64,000 nucleotides of DNA from F1-60-MAGs104 sp964355975. Its GTDB lineage: Bacteria > Planctomycetota > Phycisphaerae > Phycisphaerales > SM1A02. Positions 47,915 through 57,000 of the stretch are shown piece by piece. Location: NCBI GenBank assembly GCA_964355975.1, contig CAYHFW010000004.1:1-64000 (forward strand). Direction: 5' to 3'. Within the stretch, counting starts at the first letter, position 1. Every line of letters begins with the position of its first letter. Under the pieces are notes generated by a model. The model saw nothing but the letters and a program-made list of their open reading frames with translations. It was not told the DNA's origin and did not search any database. The translations under genes and the position numbers were made by a program.

Positions 47915-50532
47915 CCATCGACCACAGCCAGAATCTCTGGAAACCGAGCGAATCAGCGACGCCCAACGCGCCGCAACCGCCTGTGCTTCCTGGATTGCAG
48001 GTGATTCGACTCTTAGGAGCGGGGGGGTTTGGGGCAGTCTGGCTCTGCGAGCAGAGTGAGCCGTTGGCCCGACAGGTCGCCGTCAAGGTCATGCGCACGG
48101 TCGTTGCGGGCGCACGATTGCGCGCGCGGTTCGAGGCCGAGCGAAGGCTCCTTGCGCGCATGGACCACCCTGGTATCGCGCAGGTCTACGACGCAGGCGA
48201 GGCGCCCGATGGCAGCCTCTATTTCATCATGGAGTTGGTCACGGGCGAGCCGTTGCTTGACTGGTGCGATCGCCAACGCCTCACGATCGAAGCGCGACTC
48301 GGCATTGCCCGACAAGTCTGTGCCGCGGTGCAACACGCTCACACCAAAGGAATCATCCACCTCGATCTGAAGTCGGCCAACATTCTCGTGCGCGAAGTCG
48401 ATGGATTGCCAGTCGTCAAGGTGATTGACTTCGGAGTTGCGAAACTCGCGGATGACCCCGACGCCGTGCAGACGCTCGCCGGCGAGGCGCAGGGGCCGCT
48501 CGGAACGCTCGAATACATGGCCCCAGAGCAACTGCGCGGCTCTCGCCAACTTGATACGCGTGCCGACATTTATTCGCTCGGAGTGACGCTCTACCAACTG
48601 CTGAGTGGATTGCTTCCCTTCGATTCGCGCGAACTGCGCGCGGCAGGAACAATCGAAGCGCAGCGGGTGATTCGCGAATGTGAACCCGACGCTCCAAGCG
48701 AGCGCTTTCGAAGGTGCCTCGCGCTCGAGCCGACCGAAACAGCCCAACGCACAGAACTCAGGCAGCTCGACGCGCGCAAATTGCTGCGCACAATTGAGGG
48801 ACAGCTCGATGCGGTGGTCATGCACTGTCTTGAGAAAGATCCGAGCAAACGTTACGGAACATGTGATGCGCTCTCAGACGACCTCGCGCGGTGGCTGGCG
48901 TTCGAACCGGTCGTCGCGCGCCCAGCATCGACGCAGTTGCGCATGCGCAAGTTTGCCCGTCGCCATCGCATCGGACTCACAGCGGCGGGGCTCGTGTTGC
49001 TTGCGATCATCGCGGGCGTTGTCGCAATGACGTACGGACTCATCGAAGCGCGCCGCCAACTCGCACGTGCAGAGCGCCTGCAAGGTTTCAATCATGACAT
49101 GGTGACCGCGGTCACTCCCGAGATTGCCAAAGGGATGGACACGCGCCTCATGCGGATGGTGTTCGACAAGTCGATGGGATCGATTGACACCCAGTTCGCG
49201 GATGACCCCGAACTCGCTGCGAATGCCCACTCAACCGCAGGCGTGGCGTACCGATCTCTTGGCGAGTACGAACTCGCTCTCACGCATCTCACTGCACAAG
49301 TTGCGCTGCTCGAGAGAGTTAATCGACCTGATGATGAAGCGTTCCTGAGTGCTCAAAACGATCTCGGGAACGCCCTCATGTTGGTCGGTCGCGTCGACGA
49401 GGCGGCGCCGCTTCTTGAACGAGTACTCGAGCGGCGAACTGCGCTCCTCTCAGCAGATCACCCAGACGCTTTGAGGTCGTTGCACAATCTCGCATGGCTT
49501 CGTGACGCTCAGGATCGCCCAAAGGAGGCGCTCGCGCTCTATCTGGATGTCGTTGCACGCAAGCGGCTCGTCCTCGGGCTCGATGACGAGAGCACCCTTC
49601 AGTCGCTCAATTTTCTAGGGGAAATTCAAAGGCGACTCGGCGACTTTCAGGCGGCCCGCGCGACGTTCGAAGATGTCATCGCTCGGCGCACGGCCACCTC
49701 GAGCAAGACCGCGCCCGACACGCTTGTCGCCCGCAACAACTATCTCGTGGTTCTGAAGGCGCTCGGTGAATCCAAGACGAGTGAGCCACGCTTGCGAGAG
49801 TTGCTTGACGATATGACGCTCATCCTTGGTCCCGAGCATCACCTCACGCTCATCGGGCAAAACAATCTCGCGGCGATCTTGCGAGATTCAGATCGAGTGA
49901 GCGAAGCAGAATCGATCTACCGCTCGAATCTTCCGATGTTTGAAAGCCGATACGGCGCGAACCATCAGTTTGTGCTCGCTACGCTTGGCAATCTGGCGCT
50001 CGCACTCGAAGTGCAGTCCAAACTTGCAGAGGCAGATCCGCTCTATGTCGACGTCATCGCACGCAAGCGCGCGTCGGCTGGCAACACCGCGGCAACGACG
50101 CTGACATCGATCCTCAACTATGGATCGCTTTGCTGGGAACTTGAGAGATACGCCCAAGCGCAGACGCTTTGGGCAGAGTGCGCCGCGGGCTTCCTCGAAA
50201 CGGTCGGAGCGCGCCATCCACTTACGGTCCGATCACAGATCCGACTAGCGCAGGCAGAGGCTCGGCTCGGATCACCAGCGAAAGCTCTTGAGATGATCAA
50301 GCAAGCGTTGGGCAGTGACAATCCCAAGATCCAGGCAGACCTCGAGATGATCGTGAATCAAACAGTGGGAGAAGCACGCGCCGCACTTGGCGAGAATGCG
50401 GAAGCACTGAAGTCACTCGAAGCAGCGCATGAGATTGCCATCAGTATCAAGAAGCAGAAAGTTGCAGTCGAGATCGCGGCGAAGATTGAGCAGTTGAGAG
50501 AACAGACGCGTTCGGCGGATAGAGTCCCATGA
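47911..50532 (+). CDS. Eukaryotic-type Ser/Thr protein kinase with C-terminal TPR array
   Basis: An 873-residue membrane kinase. Kinase domain (30-330): GAGGFGAV (36-43), catalytic lysine K59, HLDLKSAN (150-157, HLD instead of HRD, with D152), DFG (173-175) and APE (204-206). A membrane helix at about 354-376 is followed by a TPR array (about 410-850) of 42-residue repeats of the kinesin-light-chain type, such as AKNDLGNALMLVGRVDEAAPLLERVLERR-like units, and a final short coiled coil. Such kinase-TPR proteins are abundant in planctomycetes. Its signal is unknown; translational coupling to lysC is odd and unexplained. Confidence 0.9.
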   Translation: MTIDHSQNLWKPSESATPNAPQPPVLPGLQVIRLLGAGGFGAVWLCEQSEPLARQVAVKVMRTVVAGARLRARFEAERRLLARMDHPGIAQVYDAGEAPDGSLYFIMELVTGEPLLDWCDRQRLTIEARLGIARQVCAAVQHAHTKGIIHLDLKSANILVREVDGLPVVKVIDFGVAKLADDPDAVQTLAGEAQGPLGTLEYMAPEQLRGSRQLDTRADIYSLGVTLYQLLSGLLPFDSRELRAAGTIEAQRVIRECEPDAPSERFRRCLALEPTETAQRTELRQLDARKLLRTIEGQLDAVVMHCLEKDPSKRYGTCDALSDDLARWLAFEPVVARPASTQLRMRKFARRHRIGLTAAGLVLLAIIAGVVAMTYGLIEARRQLARAERLQGFNHDMVTAVTPEIAKGMDTRLMRMVFDKSMGSIDTQFADDPELAANAHSTAGVAYRSLGEYELALTHLTAQVALLERVNRPDDEAFLSAQNDLGNALMLVGRVDEAAPLLERVLERRTALLSADHPDALRSLHNLAWLRDAQDRPKEALALYLDVVARKRLVLGLDDESTLQSLNFLGEIQRRLGDFQAARATFEDVIARRTATSSKTAPDTLVARNNYLVVLKALGESKTSEPRLRELLDDMTLILGPEHHLTLIGQNNLAAILRDSDRVSEAESIYRSNLPMFESRYGANHQFVLATLGNLALALEVQSKLAEADPLYVDVIARKRASAGNTAATTLTSILNYGSLCWELERYAQAQTLWAECAAGFLETVGARHPLTVRSQIRLAQAEARLGSPAKALEMIKQALGSDNPKIQADLEMIVNQTVGEARAALGENAEALKSLEAAHEIAISIKKQKVAVEIAAKIEQLREQTRSADRVP

Positions 50533-50573
50533 TTCAGCGGCATTCGTAGGCGGATATGCGATTTAACAGAACA

Positions 50574-50579
50574 TATATT
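50574..50579 (+). promoter_or_regulatory. -10 box TATATT for Fur-like gene
   Basis: An A/T-rich patch in the 101-base gap, about 55 bases before ATG 50634. TATTAT overlaps it. The leader has no strong Shine-Dalgarno. Confidence 0.4.
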
Positions 50580-50633
50580 ATCGGACTTTCGGCACCTTCA
50601 GCCAATCTCACACGAACCTGAATCTCGATCCCC

Positions 50634-51110
50634 ATGGCGCTTAAGAATCCAATCACTGACGCTCCGAAAAAGCAGCCGACGGCACCACTCTGTTCTGTCT
50701 TTCGCCGCTTCCTCAAGTCCAAGGGTTTGAAGTACACGATCGAACGCGCCGATGTGCTCGACGCGATCATCGCGCGCGATGGTCTCTTCGAGGCTGAAGA
50801 GTTGCTGCTCGAATTGCGGCGGCGGGGACATCGCGTTTCGAAGGCGACGACCTACCGGACGATTCGGCTCTTGCAGGATGCTGGCATCATTGTGCAGGCG
50901 CTGTTCGATTCGAAACAAGCGCACTATCAGCTGATCTACGGCAAGGAGCCACGCGATCACATGGTCTGTATGAAGACGGGACGCCTTGTCGAGTTTCAGA
51001 GCGCCGAGTTGACTGCTCTGCGCGATCGAATCTGCAAGCAACTCGGTTGGACTCCCATTGGTCACCGCTTTCAGATTTATGCTGTGAGTCCTGAAGGACA
51101 GCAGCCTTAG
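50634..51110 (+). CDS. Fur-family regulator lacking structural-zinc cysteines
   Basis: A 158-residue protein with a winged-helix DNA-binding half (GLKYTIERADVLDAIIARDGLFEAEELLLELRRRGHRVSKATTYRTIRLLQDAGIIV) and a C-terminal dimerisation half. The metal-site loop reads DHMVCMKTGRLVEF (108-121); in typical Fur this is DHLVCxxCG, so the second Cys is Thr115. The usual C-terminal CxxC is absent (IYAVSPEGQ). Sensory histidines are partly kept (H97, H109, H144). It probably represses iron, zinc or peroxide genes, but the metal is uncertain. An N-terminal tail of about 20 residues precedes the domain. Confidence 0.88.
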   Translation: MALKNPITDAPKKQPTAPLCSVFRRFLKSKGLKYTIERADVLDAIIARDGLFEAEELLLELRRRGHRVSKATTYRTIRLLQDAGIIVQALFDSKQAHYQLIYGKEPRDHMVCMKTGRLVEFQSAELTALRDRICKQLGWTPIGHRFQIYAVSPEGQQP

Positions 51111-51135
51111 CGGCCTCCACGCTCTCCGCCACGCT

Positions 51136-51195
51136 TTGCGTCAATGCTTGCCGCCACACTTGCCGCCACGCTTGCCGCCACGCTTGCGTCAACGC
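51136..51195. repeat. 12-bp tandem repeat, five units
   Basis: Units TTGCGTCAATGC, TTGCCGCCACAC, TTGCCGCCACGC (twice) and TTGCGTCAACGC run head to tail. They are intergenic, between the convergent Fur-like and tsaE genes. Confidence 0.85.
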
Positions 51196-51196
51196 G

Positions 51197-51277
51197 GCGG
51201 AATCTTCGCTCGCGCGAGTTCCCGAGCCGAGCAAGTCTGCGCAGCTCGGCGAGGGCTGTTTGAGCGCCGAGTGAAGC
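51197..51277 (+). repeat. Dispersed ~82-bp repeat, copy B
   Basis: Matches the reverse complement of about 1-83. It contains CCGAGC-AAGTCTGCGCA-GCTCGG, a 6-bp hairpin. It lies in the 272-base gap (51111-51382) after the Fur-like gene, where I see no gene. Confidence 0.75.
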
Positions 51278-51283
51278 ATTCCG

Positions 51284-51372
51284 CCGCGCTCACGCCTGTT
51301 GGAATGCTCCGCGCTCACGCGTGCTGGAATGCGCCGCGCTCACGCCTGTTGGATTCCGCCGCGTTCAGGCTC
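51284..51372. repeat. 25-bp tandem repeat, three units plus a partial
   Basis: Unit CCGCGCTCACGCCTGTTGG followed by AATGCT repeats at 51284-51308, 51309-51333 and 51334-51358 with a few substitutions. A degenerate fourth unit begins CCGCGTTCAGG at 51359. Confidence 0.82.
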
Positions 51373-51382
51373 GCCGACTGCT

Positions 51383-51817
51383 TCAGGACGCTGAACGGCG
51401 GTCGATCACTTCGATTGTGCGCGTCGCGCCGGTGTGCTCGATTCGTACATCGATTCGCTTCGCGGGCAGCGCCGCTTCGAATCGACTTGCCCACTCAACG
51501 ACGATCACGCCGCGTGTGGTTGTGAGGAGTTCATCCCATCCGAGTGTTTCGAGGTCGTCACTGCTGCGCATGCGCCAGAGGTCGATGTGGACGAGTGGCA
51601 GCCGACCGCCCGTGTAGGTCTGCATCGTGACAAACGTTGGGCTCGCTACCAACCGCGAATCGATCGCAAGGCCGCGCGCAAGCCCACGAACAAATGTTGT
51701 CTTTCCCGCGCCGAGTTCACCGTCAAGCGCAATGAAATCGCCGGCATTGAGCAGTTGTGCGAGGCTTTCGCCCGCGCGTTCTGTCGCAGTGTCGTCGTTG
51801 AGTTCATGCGCGGCCAT
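51383..51817 (-). CDS. tsaE: tRNA threonylcarbamoyladenosine biosynthesis ATPase TsaE
   Basis: About 144 residues from ATG 51817 (158 if ATG 51859 is used). Walker A is LDGELGAGKTTFVRGLARGL, then SPTFVTMQTYTGGRLPLVHIDLWRM, and EWASRFEAALP near the end. It is the ATPase partner of TsaB/TsaD in making the t6A modification of tRNAs reading ANN codons. The shorter start reduces the overlap with thiL to 14 bases and matches family length. The 3' end abuts the repeat region. Confidence 0.92.
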   Translation of the reverse strand: MAAHELNDDTATERAGESLAQLLNAGDFIALDGELGAGKTTFVRGLARGLAIDSRLVASPTFVTMQTYTGGRLPLVHIDLWRMRSSDDLETLGWDELLTTTRGVIVVEWASRFEAALPAKRIDVRIEHTGATRTIEVIDRRSAS

Positions 51818-52739
51818 GGGTCCATCCAAAGTGCGAAGCATCCTCGCGCTCATCGCCAATCATGACGATCGCGGCGCGGTTGTCGCCCTCACTGCGCGCG
51901 ACGACCTGTCCGATCACTGTGAATCCTGCGGGCACGTGCGCATGCGCGTCGATGGCAGCGAGCAGTTCGTAGTCCTCTCCATCTGCGAGTGCGTGGCGCA
52001 GTGTGACACCACAGTTGCATGGAATCTGTTCGGCGAGAAGCTGCGCTTGCAGGGCGATGCCGCCGCGCGTCGATGAGGCGTCCATCATGCGTGCACAGTC
52101 GACGCCGAGTCCATCGCTCAAGTCCATCATTGCATGGACGCCAGCTCCGAGTGCGTCGATCAACACGTGCGCCTCACGAATTCGGGGAGTAAATGTGAGG
52201 TGTCGTCCGAGTCCATCTTCTGCGAACGAGCCTCCGAGTGCTCCGCTGATCACGAGCAGGTCGCCAACCCGTGCCCCTGAGCGCTGCACGACTCTGCCAT
52301 CAGCTCGAGGGGTCGCAAGAATTGTGATCGAGAGCACGAGCGGAGCGGCGGGGTCTGAGTGAATCGTTGTGTCGCCTCCGATGAGTGCGGATCCAAACCC
52401 TGCTCCCCACTCGCGCACAGAATCAAGCAATTCGCGCGCGGATTCTTGCGTCATCTCGCGTGGCAGTGTCGCGCACGCGAGCAGTGCAACAGGAATCCCC
52501 CCCATCGCCGCGACGTCGCTCACATTGCGTGCCACAGCTTTGCGTGCGATGAGTGTCATCGGTGTTGCTGCAGTGACGTGCACACCCATGACCACTTGAT
52601 CGACCGCGACGAGCAACTGCTGCGACGGCATCTGAACAAATGCCATGTCATCGCCAGGCGGAATCAGAACCGTGGATGGCAAACGAAAGTTTTCCCGAGC
52701 AACCGCGCTCAGAATTGTCTCTTCATCGAGTGGCGCCAT
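51804..52739 (-). CDS. thiL: Thiamine-monophosphate kinase
   Basis: A 311-residue PurM-like kinase that phosphorylates thiamine monophosphate to the diphosphate cofactor. Seen: LIPPGDDMAFV (metal Asp), ARKAVARNVSDVAAMGGIPVALL, GGDTTIHSDPAAPLVLSITILA, VISGALGGSFAE, MMDLSDGLGVDCARM and LADGEDYELLAAI. Length is normal. It overlaps waaA upstream by 17 bases and tsaE downstream by 14, so the three are one unit. Confidence 0.94.
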   Translation of the reverse strand: MAPLDEETILSAVARENFRLPSTVLIPPGDDMAFVQMPSQQLLVAVDQVVMGVHVTAATPMTLIARKAVARNVSDVAAMGGIPVALLACATLPREMTQESARELLDSVREWGAGFGSALIGGDTTIHSDPAAPLVLSITILATPRADGRVVQRSGARVGDLLVISGALGGSFAEDGLGRHLTFTPRIREAHVLIDALGAGVHAMMDLSDGLGVDCARMMDASSTRGGIALQAQLLAEQIPCNCGVTLRHALADGEDYELLAAIDAHAHVPAGFTVIGQVVARSEGDNRAAIVMIGDEREDASHFGWTHGRA

Positions 52740-54006
52740 TGTTGCGCGATCCTAGCGGGGCAAGCAATCGTGCCGCGCAGCGTGCGTGCGCGGCCGAGGC
52801 CCCCTGTTCGCGTCGAACAACTTCGCGCGCAGCGGCTGCGATGGTGCGGCGGCGTTCTGGCGATGACAAGAGTTGCGAAAGCGTCTGCGAGAGGTCGTGC
52901 GCAGAAGTCTGCACAAGACCACCCGCGGCGAGGAGCGCGTCAGCAGTCGCTTGAAAGTCGCCGACGCGCGGCCCGACCACGACCACCTTGCCAAGCGCCG
53001 CGGGTTCCATCATGTCAGAGCCGTGCAACTCGCCGAATGTGCGGCCGAGCACAACAACGTCGGCGAGTGCGTATGCCTTGCGAAGTTCGCCGATCGTGTC
53101 GAGCACGAAGCGTCCTGTTGAACTCCCCCGCTTCTGCTCACTGCGGCGGATGCAGCCAGGAAGTGCGCGCGCAGTCTGCGCAAACCACTCTGGTTTTCGC
53201 GGGGCAATGAGAAGTTGTACGCCCGCGGGAAGTGCCGCGGCGATGAGTGTCTCTTCGCCTGGCGCAGTCGATCCTGCCACAACGATGGGCTTGCTTCGAT
53301 CGAGGCCAAGTTCGTGGGCGAGCGCCTCGGCGCCGTCCACTGTGTCCGCGATCTCGGCGGTGTCCCACTTCATCGTGCCGGTCACGGTGACGCGCTCGCT
53401 TGGCACTCCCATCGCAACAAAGCGCGATGCATAGGTGGCGTCCTGCGCACAGACATGTGCGAGTCTGCCGAACATCGGTGCGAGCAACCAGCGCACTTTG
53501 ATTGAGCGCGCGAAGCTGCGCGCGCTCAGCCGTCCATTGATGACAGCGACCGGAATTGCGCGCTTCTCGCAGAGTCGTGTGAAGTTGGGCCAGAGTTCGA
53601 GTTCAGTCAGCAGCACGAGATCGGGTTGGACAGCAGTCAGAAACCGTTCCATCGCCCACGAGAAGTCAAACGGAAATCGCACGACTGCGTGGCGCGATCC
53701 AAAGAGTGCCTTCGCGCGGGCAATTCCAGTGTCGGTCGTGACACTGATGATGACTTCTGCATTCAGTTCGCCCTGCTCGAGTTGAGTGATGAGGTTGCGG
53801 ATGGCATTCACTTCGCCCACTGAGACCGCATGGATCAGGATGCGTCTTTGCGACTGCCGCGAATCACGAGGCAGTGTCTGCACCCGCACCCCGAGGCGAG
53901 CGAGCCAATCGGTGCGCAGTTTGCCGCGTTTCACCATCGAAACAAGCCAAATCGGCAGGGTCACGATCGCTGCGACGATGTATGCAAGATCGACCAAGAG
54001 ACCCAT
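52723..54006 (-). CDS. waaA: 3-deoxy-D-manno-octulosonic acid (Kdo) transferase
   Basis: A 427-residue inner-membrane GT-B glycosyltransferase that adds Kdo to lipid A. The N-terminal anchor is LAYIVAAIVTLPIWLVSMV (about 7-25). Typical blocks: HAVSVGEVNAIRNLI with the catalytic-base region, ISVTTDTGIARAKALF, FPFDFSWAMERFL, PDLVLLTELELWPNF, NGRLSARSF, TGTMKWD, VAGSTAPGEE and MMEPAALGKVVVVGPRVGDF. Together with GmhA it implies a lipopolysaccharide inner core. TAACCT ends nine bases before ATG 54006. Confidence 0.94.
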   Translation of the reverse strand: MGLLVDLAYIVAAIVTLPIWLVSMVKRGKLRTDWLARLGVRVQTLPRDSRQSQRRILIHAVSVGEVNAIRNLITQLEQGELNAEVIISVTTDTGIARAKALFGSRHAVVRFPFDFSWAMERFLTAVQPDLVLLTELELWPNFTRLCEKRAIPVAVINGRLSARSFARSIKVRWLLAPMFGRLAHVCAQDATYASRFVAMGVPSERVTVTGTMKWDTAEIADTVDGAEALAHELGLDRSKPIVVAGSTAPGEETLIAAALPAGVQLLIAPRKPEWFAQTARALPGCIRRSEQKRGSSTGRFVLDTIGELRKAYALADVVVLGRTFGELHGSDMMEPAALGKVVVVGPRVGDFQATADALLAAGGLVQTSAHDLSQTLSQLLSSPERRRTIAAAAREVVRREQGASAAHARCAARLLAPLGSRNNGATR

Positions 54007-54015
54007 ATCCAGGCG

Positions 54016-54021
54016 AGGTTA
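54016..54021 (-). promoter_or_regulatory. -10 box TAACCT for waaA operon
   Basis: Reverse complement of AGGTTA, nine bases upstream of ATG 54006. Confidence 0.5.
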
Positions 54022-54081
54022 CACAAGCACTCCGTCTCACTCGCGTCGTTGAGTTCTGCAGCGCACACTGCGATCCACCGA

Positions 54082-54087
54082 TAGCCT
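54082..54087 (+). promoter_or_regulatory. -10 box TAGCCT for oxoprolinase gene
   Basis: TAGCCT ends 12 bases before the GTG start at 54100, the widest spacing in the leaderless-type set. Confidence 0.4.
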
Positions 54088-54099
54088 CATTCAACGATC

Positions 54100-57000
54100 G
54101 TGCATCCATCGAATCCACACCATCCGCAGCGTGAGTTCAATTGGGAGATCGGCGTTGACACTGGGGGCACATTCACAGATTGCATCGCGCGCACGAGTGA
54201 TGGTCGCGTTGCCCGAGCGAAGGTGCTTAGTACTTCCGCACTGCGCGCAACGGTCGTGACCGCATCCCACGATGCGTTCGTCGTTGCACTTTCCGCAACA
54301 CCATCCGCTGCAAAGATCGACGCATTCTTCAAGGGGTTTGCGGTGACGTTCGCACAGAGCGCCCGAGACGCAGCGCGCATCGGCATGGTCGCCTCGTCGC
54401 AGTTGCTCTCGGATGGACAGGTCAAGTTCACACTCGCACAACCTGCCACGGTGCTTGACTTCAATCAGTTGCACACAGGTGCGATCGTCGATCTCACTGC
54501 TCCATTTGAACCACCGATTCTCGCCGCGCGTCTTGCAATCGACCGCCCCCATCCCATCGCGCTCGATGATTGCCGCATATCGATCGGCACCACGCGCGGA
54601 ACAAACGCCCTCCTTGAAGGTCGCGTGAGTGATGTCACGCTCTTTGTGAATGAGGGACTGCAAGACATCTTGCGCATCGGTGATCAACGACGCAGTGACA
54701 TCTTTGCGCGGTCGCCCACCCGCGCCCCAGCGCTTGAAAGATCGACCTGCGCCGTGAACGCGCGCATGAACGCACTGGGCGTTGAGATCGAACCGCTCAA
54801 CGAGTTGCTGCTGCGCTCACACGCCAGGGCGCTCGTTGCGCGCGGCGCTCGGACGGCAGCCATCGCGCTCTTACACGCAGGTGCGAACCCTGCGCACGAG
54901 CAGCAAGTCGAAGCGATCCTGCGCGAGGTCGGATTTTCATGGATCTCTGCCTCGCACCGCTGTGGATCGACCAGTCGCTTTGAGCCACGCGCGCGCGCAG
55001 CGGTCGTCGATGCTGCACTCTCTGGACCAGTCGGTGAGTTCATCGCAGCGATCACGCGCGCTGCATCGGGGGCGGAACTCTTGATGATGACGAGCGCTGG
55101 CGGACTCGTTCCCGCAGCATCGTTCCAGCCGCGAGAGAGCTTGCTTTCTGGTCCCGCAGGTGGCGTCGCAGGCGCCGCAGCGATTGCGCGCACATGCGGT
55201 TTCGATTCATGCGTCACGCTCGACATGGGTGGAACAAGCGCCGACGTTGCGCGGGTCGATGGTCCTCCAGAGATTCGCGATGAGACGACGGTCGGCACGG
55301 CGACAATCGCATCACCGTCGATCGCGGTTGAAAGCGTGGCAGCTGGCGGAGGATCGATCCTCTGGTGGGATGGCGAAGCGATGCGGGTGGGCCCCAAGAG
55401 TGCAGGCGCCTCACCAGGACCCGCGTGCTACGGGCAAGGTGGCCCACTGACACTCACCGACGCAAATCTCTTGCTTGGACGAATCGCTGCAGATCGACTG
55501 CCAATTCCGATTCGCTCCAACTGCGCGCAAGATCGCGCAGACGAGTTACACACGGCGATCTGCGCAGTGCGCGGTGGCGCGCTCACGATGCGCGAAATGC
55601 TCGAAGCCTTCATCGCGCTCGCTGACGACGCGATGGCAAACGCAATTCGCGCAGTCACAATTCGCCGAGGGGTCGATCCAGTCGATCATGCGCTCCTCTG
55701 TTACGGCGGAGCTGGCGGATTGCATGCGTGCGCAGTTGCCGAGCGGCTGGCAATGCGCACCGTGGTCTTTCCTCCCGATGCAGGTCTGTTGTGTGCATGG
55801 GGAATCTCGGGGGCCCCCATCACACGAACCTGTGCGGCGGTCATCCTGAGGTCGCTCGATGAGTTCGCACCGCAGTTCGCCCAGCACACAGTGACCCTGG
55901 AATCAGAGGCGCGCAGAGTGATTGGCGCTCTCGGAACCGACCCCACCCATGCAACGATCACCCGACGAGTCGTGATGATGCGCTCGCTTGGTTGCGAAGA
56001 GAGTCTCGAGGTCGCGTTTGAATGGTGCGACACGCAGCGTGACTCGCATGCACTGCTGCGCGCGCGGTTTGTCGAGAAACATAGGGCAACCTATGGATTT
56101 GAGCCAGATGCGAATCGCCCCATTGAAGTCGAACGCCTGCGCCTGCAAATCGAATTCACACGCGCGCATGCCCAGCCGCAACCGCCTTCGACCAGTGCGG
56201 TCGCGCAATTCGCCCCACCCTACGCGATCATGCGCAGCGACTCGAGTTTCTACTTTCCAATCGGATGGGTCGCGAAGACGCACGACTCTGGCGCCGTCGT
56301 ATTCACGCGCGACGCGTCGCGCGCAGAGAGACCAACGGTTGTCGCGCCCACCTATGAACTCGTCGCCGCGCAGCTCGGTGCGATTGCAAGCGACATGGGA
56401 GAGCAATTGCGTCGAACGGCACGCTCGCCCAACATCAAAGATCGCCTCGATTTTTCATGTGGCATTCTCGATGCCAATGGATTCTTGGTTGTCAACGCCC
56501 CGCACATTCCAATTCACCTCGGTGCGCTTGGCCCGTGCGTCCGCGCCGTTGTGTCGCATTGCACACTCGCTCCGGGTGATGTCATCGCGGTCAACCATCC
56601 GCGGTTTGGTGGATCGCACCTGCCAGACATCACCGTGATCACTCCCGTGCATACCGCTGAGGGTGTGCTCATCGGGTTCGCCGCGAATCGAGCGCACCAT
56701 GCAGAAATCGGCGGGATGCGCCCAGGTTCGATGCCCCCCAACGCAACGACTCTTGCGCAAGAAGGGGTTGTGATCGAACCACTTCATATCGTTGCGGCGG
56801 GGCGCGCGCAATTCGAACTGATCGAGGCGCAACTGCGAGGCGGTCGGTGGCCGAGCCGCATGGTCGGCGACAATCTCGCAGATTTGCGGGCGCAGGTCGC
56901 GGCAAACGCGCTCGGGGCTGAGCGACTGCGTGCGCTCTTCGTACAGAATGGCGCGGGCTGCATGCACACCTCCTACGCATCACTGCGCGCAATGGCGTGT

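Noticed and set aside
51136..51372. Possible CRISPR array from regularly spaced repeats
   Set aside because: Units are 12 or 25 bp, directly adjacent with no unique spacers, and no cas gene is present.
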